A stretch of DNA of 64,000 bases from Streptomyces rapamycinicus NRRL 5491 (lineage in GTDB: Bacteria > Actinomycetota > Actinomycetes > Streptomycetales > Streptomycetaceae): NCBI RefSeq assembly GCF_024298965.1, contig NZ_CP085193.1, positions 5,766,001 to 5,830,000 on the forward strand, given 5' to 3'. Shown here piece after piece: positions 56,796 to 64,000 of this stretch (its first letter is position 1; every line of letters begins with the position of its first letter). Both the position numbers and the translations under genes were made by a program. The notes below the pieces were generated by a model that worked only from the letters and a program-made list of their open reading frames with translations, made no database searches and had not been told where the DNA came from.

Positions 56796-57995
56796 GTGTC
56801 CGCCGACACCGCCGCGTCCACACGGGCCCCGGAGCCGCCCCGGCGGCAGACGGAACGGCGGCGGGCGCTGGGGCGGGTCGGGGCTTCGCTGGGGCGGGCG
56901 TGGCTCGCGCTCGCGGTGTACGCGACCGTGCGGGCCGCCGGAATCGTCTGCGTGGCGCTGGGCGCCCGGCACGCCGGGATGCATCCGCGGACGCGGCTCG
57001 GGCACTACTGGGACAGCCTCTGGTACGTGGGCATCGCCCAGCACGGCTACGGCACCAGCCGACCCTCCGCCACCCACCCCGGCCTGAGCTTCAGCGATCT
57101 CGCGTTCTTCCCGCTCTACCCGGCGCTGATCCGGGCCGTCGCCGGCATCGTCCCCGTGAGCGCGGTGACGGCCGGGCTGCTGATCGCCTGGGCCGCGGCC
57201 GGGCTGGCGGCCTGGGGGATCCACGCGGTCGGGGAGCGGCTGTACGGACGGCGGGTGGCCTTGGCGCTGGTCGCGCTGTGGGGGCTGCTGCCGCACGCGG
57301 TCGTCGAGTCCATGGGGTACACCGAGTCGCTGCTGACGGCGCTGGCGGCCTGGTCGCTGTACGCGCTGCTGACCGGGCGCTGGGTGTCGGCCGGGGCGCT
57401 CGCGCTGTGCGCGGGGGCCACCCGGCCCAACGGGCTCGCGGTCGCGGCGGCCGTGTGCGTCTGCGCGGCCGCCGAGATCCGGCGCCACCGCGGGCGGACG
57501 TCCTGGCGGGTGTGGGCGGGGGCCGCGCTGTCGCCGCTGGGCTGGCTCGGCTACGCCGCGTGGGTGGGGGTGCGGCGCGGCACCTGGCGCGGCTATCTGG
57601 ACGTCCAGGACGGCTGGGGGACGTATCTCGACCTCGGTGCGAGCGGCTTCCGCTCCGCCCGCTCCCTGATCATGGGGAGCGGGTACCTGTCGCACTACAT
57701 GGCGCTGATCGTCGTCGGCGCCTCGCTGATCTCCCTGGTCGGACTCGCGCTGCGGCCACCGCCGCTGCCGCTGGCCGTCTACACCCTGGCCCTGGTGTTC
57801 ATCGCGCTCGCCGGCGCCAACTACTTCGCGTCCAAGCCGCGCTTCCTGCTGCCCGCCTTCCCGCTGCTGCTGCCGACGGCGCGGGCGATGGCAAGAGCCC
57901 GGCCGCGCACCGCCGTCCTGGTGGGCGGCGCGCTGGCCGGGCTCTCCTGTCTCTACGGGACGTATCTGCTGACCATGGCGACCAGCCCGGTCTGA
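56796..57995 (+). CDS. Multi-pass membrane mannosyltransferase-like protein (PIG-V type)
   Basis: A 399-residue protein with about nine membrane helices. HYWDSLWYVGIAQHGYG (about 68-84) is the loop signature of PIG-V/GT-C glycosyltransferases, with the catalytic Asp, and FFPLYPALIR and ATRPNG are further family marks. It would use a polyprenol-linked sugar on the outer membrane face. The start is the GTG at 56796 with GGAGG. Acceptor unknown. Confidence 0.85.
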   Translation: MSADTAASTRAPEPPRRQTERRRALGRVGASLGRAWLALAVYATVRAAGIVCVALGARHAGMHPRTRLGHYWDSLWYVGIAQHGYGTSRPSATHPGLSFSDLAFFPLYPALIRAVAGIVPVSAVTAGLLIAWAAAGLAAWGIHAVGERLYGRRVALALVALWGLLPHAVVESMGYTESLLTALAAWSLYALLTGRWVSAGALALCAGATRPNGLAVAAAVCVCAAAEIRRHRGRTSWRVWAGAALSPLGWLGYAAWVGVRRGTWRGYLDVQDGWGTYLDLGASGFRSARSLIMGSGYLSHYMALIVVGASLISLVGLALRPPPLPLAVYTLALVFIALAGANYFASKPRFLLPAFPLLLPTARAMARARPRTAVLVGGALAGLSCLYGTYLLTMATSPV

Positions 57996-58090
57996 CCGGG
58001 ACGCGCCCTCCCGTCCGGGACGCGGCGATTCCGGCCGGGACGCGGCCCTTCCGACCGGGATACGGCCCTGCTGACCGCGATACGGCTATA
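57991..58090. repeat. 20-bp tandem repeat starting at the mannosyltransferase-like stop codon
   Basis: Five units in exact 20-bp register (57991, 58011, 58031, 58051, 58071) on the pattern CCGACCGGGACGCGGCCCTT. The gene's TGA (57993-57995) is in the first unit. Confidence 0.9.
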
Positions 58091-58110
58091 CGGCTATGCG
58101 GCTCGGCCGC

Positions 58111-58647
58111 TCAGGCCTCGTCGTCGCCCGGCTTGTCGTCGCCGTCGGACTCGATGTCGGCCTCCAGACCGAGCTGTTCGACCAGCCAGCGGTCGAACTC
58201 GATCGAAGCCCGCACCCAGCTGACCGTGGAGGACACGAAGTGCTCAAGGCTGACGCCGGTGCCGATCAGCATCTGCGCCTCACCGATCAACCGGACCGTG
58301 CCGTCGTCATTGGTGTGGCTGTAGACCTTCGGCCACAGGGTACGGCGGTTCCAGTCGTCGATCGCCTCGAGCAGCCGCGGCTTCTCATCGATGCCGTGCG
58401 GGCGGTCGTAGAACGTGCGGACGGAGAAGACCTGCTGCTCCTCTTCCCCGCGGAACATGAAGTAGGTGCGGAACTGCTCCCACGGCGCGGCGAGGTCCCC
58501 CTCCTCGTCGACGACGTACTTCAGCTCCATCTGCTCCAGCAGCTGCTTGACCAGGTCCTGGTCTGGCAGCACGGGGCCGCTCGGACCCGTCGGTTCGGGC
58601 TCGGGCTGACCCCCGAAATTCGGAATCGAGGACGGGTCGATGCTCAC
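58111..58647 (-). CDS. YbjN-domain protein
   Basis: A 178-residue protein starting at GTG 58647 (VSIDPSSIPNFGGQPEP) after GAAGGGAAA. The YbjN fold, resembling type III secretion chaperones, spans about 30-160, with EQFRTYFMFRGEEEQ and WNRRTLWPKVYSH. An acidic end (SDGDDKPGDDEA) follows. Role unknown. It lies just downstream of clpB in the same direction, though with a gap of about 190 bp. Confidence 0.88.
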   Translation of the reverse strand: MSIDPSSIPNFGGQPEPEPTGPSGPVLPDQDLVKQLLEQMELKYVVDEEGDLAAPWEQFRTYFMFRGEEEQQVFSVRTFYDRPHGIDEKPRLLEAIDDWNRRTLWPKVYSHTNDDGTVRLIGEAQMLIGTGVSLEHFVSSTVSWVRASIEFDRWLVEQLGLEADIESDGDDKPGDDEA

Positions 58648-58839
58648 CGTGGATTTCCCTTCGTATGGAATACCGCCATCCTCCCTCACACCCGCCCCCG
58701 CCGTGCAACCCCGGCCGTACATTGCCCGATCCGGCCGAAACGACAGCCGAAACGGCGGCCGAAAGGGCGGCCGAAACGACAGCCGAAACGGCGACCGCGA
58801 GGACCGGCCGGACCGGGGATGCCGAGCGGCCCCGGGCCC

Positions 58840-61431
<2,592 letters not shown>

Positions 61432-61490
61432 GTCCCTGTGCTCCTCCTCGCTCCGGTCTTCCCATCCCTGCCCTACCCAACCTCCGTAAA

Positions 61491-61511
61491 GTTGAGTCTA
61501 TTCCACTCAAC
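61491..61511. promoter_or_regulatory. HAIR element (HspR operator)
   Basis: GTTGAGT-CTATTCC-ACTCAAC has the TTGAGT-N7-ACTCAA form bound by HspR, the repressor of dnaK, clpB and lon in Streptomyces. It lies midway between the divergent clpB and oxidase-like genes, so it may affect both. Confidence 0.9.
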
Positions 61512-61533
61512 CTCGCGAACGCCACTCCTCTGG

Positions 61534-61571
61534 CCTTAGGTTCTGGACCATGCCTTAGGTTCTGGACCATG
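61534..61571 (+). repeat. Exact 19-bp tandem duplication of a start-codon module
   Basis: CCTTAGGTTCTGGACCATG occurs twice without spacer (61534-61552, 61553-61571). Each copy contains a -10-like TAGGTT followed 7 nt later by ATG. The second ATG (61569) starts the gene. The first is out of frame by one base. Confidence 0.9.
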
Positions 61572-61973
61572 TCCGTCGATCCCCGCAACCCCGATCCCGA
61601 GTACCTCGCTTTCTGGCGCGAACGCCATGTGTGCACCCTGACCACCCCACGCCCGGACGGCACCCCGCATGTGGTCCCGGTCGGCGTCACCTACGACCCC
61701 GAGGCCGGGCTCGCCCGCGTCATCGCGAACCGTCACAGCCGTAAGGTCGCCCATGTCCGGGCGGCGGGCGAAGGCGGTGCGCGAGTCGCGGTCTGCCAAC
61801 TGGCGGGCAGGCGGTGGGCCACGCTGGAGGGGCTCGCGGTGGTACGGGAGGAGCCCGAGCTGATCGCCGACGCCGAACGCCGCTACGCCGAGCGCTACCA
61901 GCGCACCCCCCGCCCCAACCCGGACCGCGTCGTCATCGAGATCGCCCTCACCCGGGCCATGGGCCGGGGCTGA
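61569..61973 (+). CDS. PPOX-class (pyridoxamine oxidase-like) F420/FMN-binding protein
   Basis: A 134-residue split-barrel protein of the actinobacterial F420-dependent PPOX family. FWRERHVCTLTTPRPDGTPHVVPV is the N-terminal signature, with ATLEGLAVV in the middle and YAERYQRTPRPNPDRVVIEI near the end. It probably reduces or oxidises a small molecule with F420 or FMN. No ribosome binding site precedes the ATG. The duplicated -10 box suggests a leaderless message. It is divergent from clpB across the HAIR site. Confidence 0.88.
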   Translation: MSVDPRNPDPEYLAFWRERHVCTLTTPRPDGTPHVVPVGVTYDPEAGLARVIANRHSRKVAHVRAAGEGGARVAVCQLAGRRWATLEGLAVVREEPELIADAERRYAERYQRTPRPNPDRVVIEIALTRAMGRG

Positions 61974-62071
61974 GGCCCGTCACTCCTGCTGGCTTGAAGC
62001 CCTGGCCCGAGGCCCGTCACTCCCCTCGGCCCGGGGCCCGTCACTCCCCTCGGCCCGGGGCCCGTCACTCC
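61972..62071. repeat. 24-bp tandem repeat spanning two convergent stop codons
   Basis: Units of CGRGGCCCGTCACTCCCCTC plus GGCC at 62008, 62032 and 62056, with a decayed copy at 61972. The oxidase-like TGA (61971-61973) and the transporter stop (62065-62067) both fall in copies. Confidence 0.88.
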
Positions 62072-63675
62072 TCGTCCTCCTCCCGATGTCCCGCCCCCGC
62101 CCAGGGGTGGCGCAGCCGGATCCAGACGTCGCGGGCGCGCCGCCCGGCCTCCGTGCGGCTCTCGGCCACCGCCGTACGCGCCTCCTCCTCGGTCTCCACC
62201 ATGGGCCCCGAACCGCGCAGCGGCTTCCCCGCCGTCTCGTGCAGGAACACCGTGGCGATCAGCCCGATGACGCCCGCCACCATCAGGTAGAAGGCGGGCA
62301 CCAGCGTGTTGTGCGTGGTGGCCACCAGCCACGAGGCGAGCAGCGGCGTGGTCCCGCCGAACAGCGACACCGAGAGGTTGTACGAGATCGACAGCGCCCC
62401 GTAGCGCAGCCGGGTCGGGAACAGCGCCGGGAGCGTCGCGGCGCTCGTCCCCGCGAAGGTGACCAGCATCGCGCCCAGGATCAGACAGCCGATCGCGGGC
62501 AGCAGGACGCCGCCCTCCCGGATCAGCAGCACCGCCGGAACGGCAAGTACGATCATGCCCACGCTGCCGAACAGGAACAGCGGCCGCCGCCCCCAGCGGT
62601 CGGATGTGCGCCCGACCACCGTGATCGCCAGCACCACGAACAGCATGGTGCCCAGCACCAGCACCTGGGCCTTGGTGGCGTCATCGCCGAGCGTGGAGGT
62701 CATGAACGTCGGCAGGTACGACGTCACCATGTAGTTGGTGACGTTGTACATCAGCACCAGCCCCATGCAGATCAGCACCGCCTGCCAGTGCCGGGTGAAG
62801 ATCTCCTTCAGCCGACCCCGCCCGGACTGCCGTGCCGCCTCGATCGGCAGGGTGTCACCCTGCGCCTGGGCCGCCTCCGCCGCCTCGGCCGCCCGCTCGG
62901 CCTCCTGCTGGAACGCCGGGGTCTCCTCGAGGCGCAGCCGCATGTACAGGCCGATCAGCCCCAGCGGCCCCGCCACCAGGAACGGCACCCGCCAGCCCCA
63001 GTCCACCATCCCGGTCTCACCGATGGCCGCGGTGAGCACGGTGACCAGACCCGAGCCCAGCGAATAGCCGATGAAGGTGCCGAAGTCGAGCCAGCTGCCG
63101 AGGAAGCCACGGCGCTGATCGGGCGCGAACTCGGCGATGTACGTGGTCGCCCCCGCGTACTCACCGCCGGTCGAGAAGCCCTGCACCACCCGGCAGGCCA
63201 GCAGCAGCAGCGGGGCGGCGAAGCCGATCGCGTCGTAGCCGGGCAGCAGGCCCACCGCGAAGGTGCCGGTCGCCATCATGATCATGGTGGTGGACAGCAC
63301 CAGCCGCCGCCCGATCCGGTCGCCCAGCGGCCCGAACACCAGCCCGCCCAGCGGCCGCACCAGGAACGCCACGGCGAAGGTGGCGAACGTGGAGACCACC
63401 TGGGTGGCGGGGTCGTCGGCGGGGAAGAAGACACGGCCGAGGGTGACGGCGACATACGCGTAGACGCCGAAGTCGAACCACTCCATGGTGTTGCCGATCG
63501 CGGTCGCCGCGACGGCGCGCCGCATCCCCGGTTTGTCGACGACGGTGACGTCCTCGATCGCCAGCGGCTCCTTGCGGCGGCGCAGCAGCGTCCGGAGCAG
63601 CTGGTCGGTACGGGCACTGCCGTGCGGCCATCCTCCGCGGCGGCGGCCGCGCGGTGGTCTCCGACCGGTAGTCAT
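62065..63675 (-). CDS. MFS transporter, metabolite:H+ symporter (MHS, ProP-like) family
   Basis: A 536-residue symporter with twelve helices. GNTMEWFDFGVYAYVA in helix 1, GPLGDRIGRRLVL in the first loop and RVVQGFSTGGEYAGATTYIAEFAP are the MHS/ProP signatures. A cytoplasmic loop with an AEAAEAAQAQG helix (about 285-300) separates the halves. It has a charged C-terminal tail ending HREEDEE. The ATG at 63675 has AGGGGACGAG. Likely cargo: proline/glycine betaine or a related organic acid. Confidence 0.93.
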   Translation of the reverse strand: MTTGRRPPRGRRRGGWPHGSARTDQLLRTLLRRRKEPLAIEDVTVVDKPGMRRAVAATAIGNTMEWFDFGVYAYVAVTLGRVFFPADDPATQVVSTFATFAVAFLVRPLGGLVFGPLGDRIGRRLVLSTTMIMMATGTFAVGLLPGYDAIGFAAPLLLLACRVVQGFSTGGEYAGATTYIAEFAPDQRRGFLGSWLDFGTFIGYSLGSGLVTVLTAAIGETGMVDWGWRVPFLVAGPLGLIGLYMRLRLEETPAFQQEAERAAEAAEAAQAQGDTLPIEAARQSGRGRLKEIFTRHWQAVLICMGLVLMYNVTNYMVTSYLPTFMTSTLGDDATKAQVLVLGTMLFVVLAITVVGRTSDRWGRRPLFLFGSVGMIVLAVPAVLLIREGGVLLPAIGCLILGAMLVTFAGTSAATLPALFPTRLRYGALSISYNLSVSLFGGTTPLLASWLVATTHNTLVPAFYLMVAGVIGLIATVFLHETAGKPLRGSGPMVETEEEARTAVAESRTEAGRRARDVWIRLRHPWAGAGHREEDEE

Positions 63676-63729
63676 CTCGTCCCCTGCCGCCGGCTGAACC
63701 GCTACCCGACGCCGCTCCCGCCCGCGGGC

Positions 63730-64000
63730 TCACGCCCCGGCATCGCTGGACTTCGCGTAGGTCTCCGCCATCTGGCCGCCGACGTCGTACACCACGACCT
63801 GCTCATCGCCGATCACCCAGGCGTCATGGCCGGGCGGCACCACGTACACGTCCCCGGGCCCCACCTCGGCCTCCGCGCCATCGGCCCAACGCAGCCGCAT
63901 CCGGCCCTGGACCACGATCCCCCTGTGGTGGACCTCGCACAGGTCGGTGCCCACGATCGGCCGTACCGACTCCCGCCAGCGCCATCCGGGCTCGAAGGTG
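63730..64000 (-). CDS. Cupin-domain protein, C-terminal part (runs off window)
   Basis: The last 90 codons of a gene whose start lies beyond the window. The cupin barrel is clear: FEPGWRWRESV, CEVHHRGIVVQGRMRLRW, GPGDVYVVPPGHDAWV and VVYDVGG. The HH and later His positions suit metal binding. It lies 54 bp upstream of the MHS transporter on the same strand, so the two may share a transcript. Confidence 0.85.
   Translation of the reverse strand, partial: TFEPGWRWRESVRPIVGTDLCEVHHRGIVVQGRMRLRWADGAEAEVGPGDVYVVPPGHDAWVIGDEQVVVYDVGGQMAETYAKSSDAGA

Overview
The window is a piece of a high-GC actinobacterial chromosome, almost certainly Streptomyces. This rests on many GTG starts, the purine genes beside an Lsr2-like nucleoid protein, a perfect parS site, a pair of Streptomyces-type DnaA boxes, a HAIR operator in front of clpB, and conserved Streptomyces families such as DUF3151, DUF2617, DUF5996 and YbjN. 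No phage, CRISPR array or biosynthetic megasynthase is present.

Layout. 0-17 kb is the purine locus: purM (partial), purF, purL-purQ-purS (overlapping), lsrL, a cluster of three tRNA-Gly genes, purC and purD. Conserved companions lie between them: a mycothiol-dependent isomerase-like protein, an NTF2-like protein, an FAD oxidoreductase, a dimethylformamidase-like protein and a membrane protein resembling a dead M48 peptidase. 17-22 kb holds a SLATT membrane protein, an unknown protein, and a GntR regulator with a class III aminotransferase. 22-27 kb carries two tandem paralogous Ser/Thr kinases with different membrane and sensor ends. 27-37 kb holds purA, a diacylglycerol-kinase-like protein, a GbsR/MarR regulator divergent from an ABC exporter, a P450 and a two-component system. 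36-40 kb is a tryptophan-to-anthranilate operon (TDO, kynureninase, formamidase). 40-50 kb has DUF3151, a drug-efflux MFS, fba, pyrE, an aldose epimerase, an SRPBCC membrane protein, a frameshifted spermidine-synthase-like protein, DUF2617, a Gly/Cys/His-rich small membrane protein and a lipoprotein hydrolase. 50-54.5 kb is a small accessory scar with MarR/SDR, a truncated VOC copy, a KilB-like protein, a truncated XRE regulator and a tRNA-Ser-like remnant. 54.5-64 kb returns to core genes: cutA, an aminotransferase, VOC, a PIG-V-like transferase, YbjN, clpB, an F420/FMN oxidase-like protein, an MHS transporter and a partial cupin.

From memory of the S. coelicolor gene order, the left part runs down the SCO4087-4068 series and the right part runs up SCO3629-3661. 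These lie on opposite sides of oriC, so the 18-27 kb stretch probably contains the join of an oriC-spanning inversion.

The two most unusual signals are these. First, a tRNA-Gly(UCC) has coordinated changes in the D and T loops, including GUGC in place of GTPsiC, of the kind known from tRNAs dedicated to peptidoglycan synthesis in staphylococci. Second, short tandem repeats (12-33 bp period) begin at or include the stop codon of at least ten different genes.
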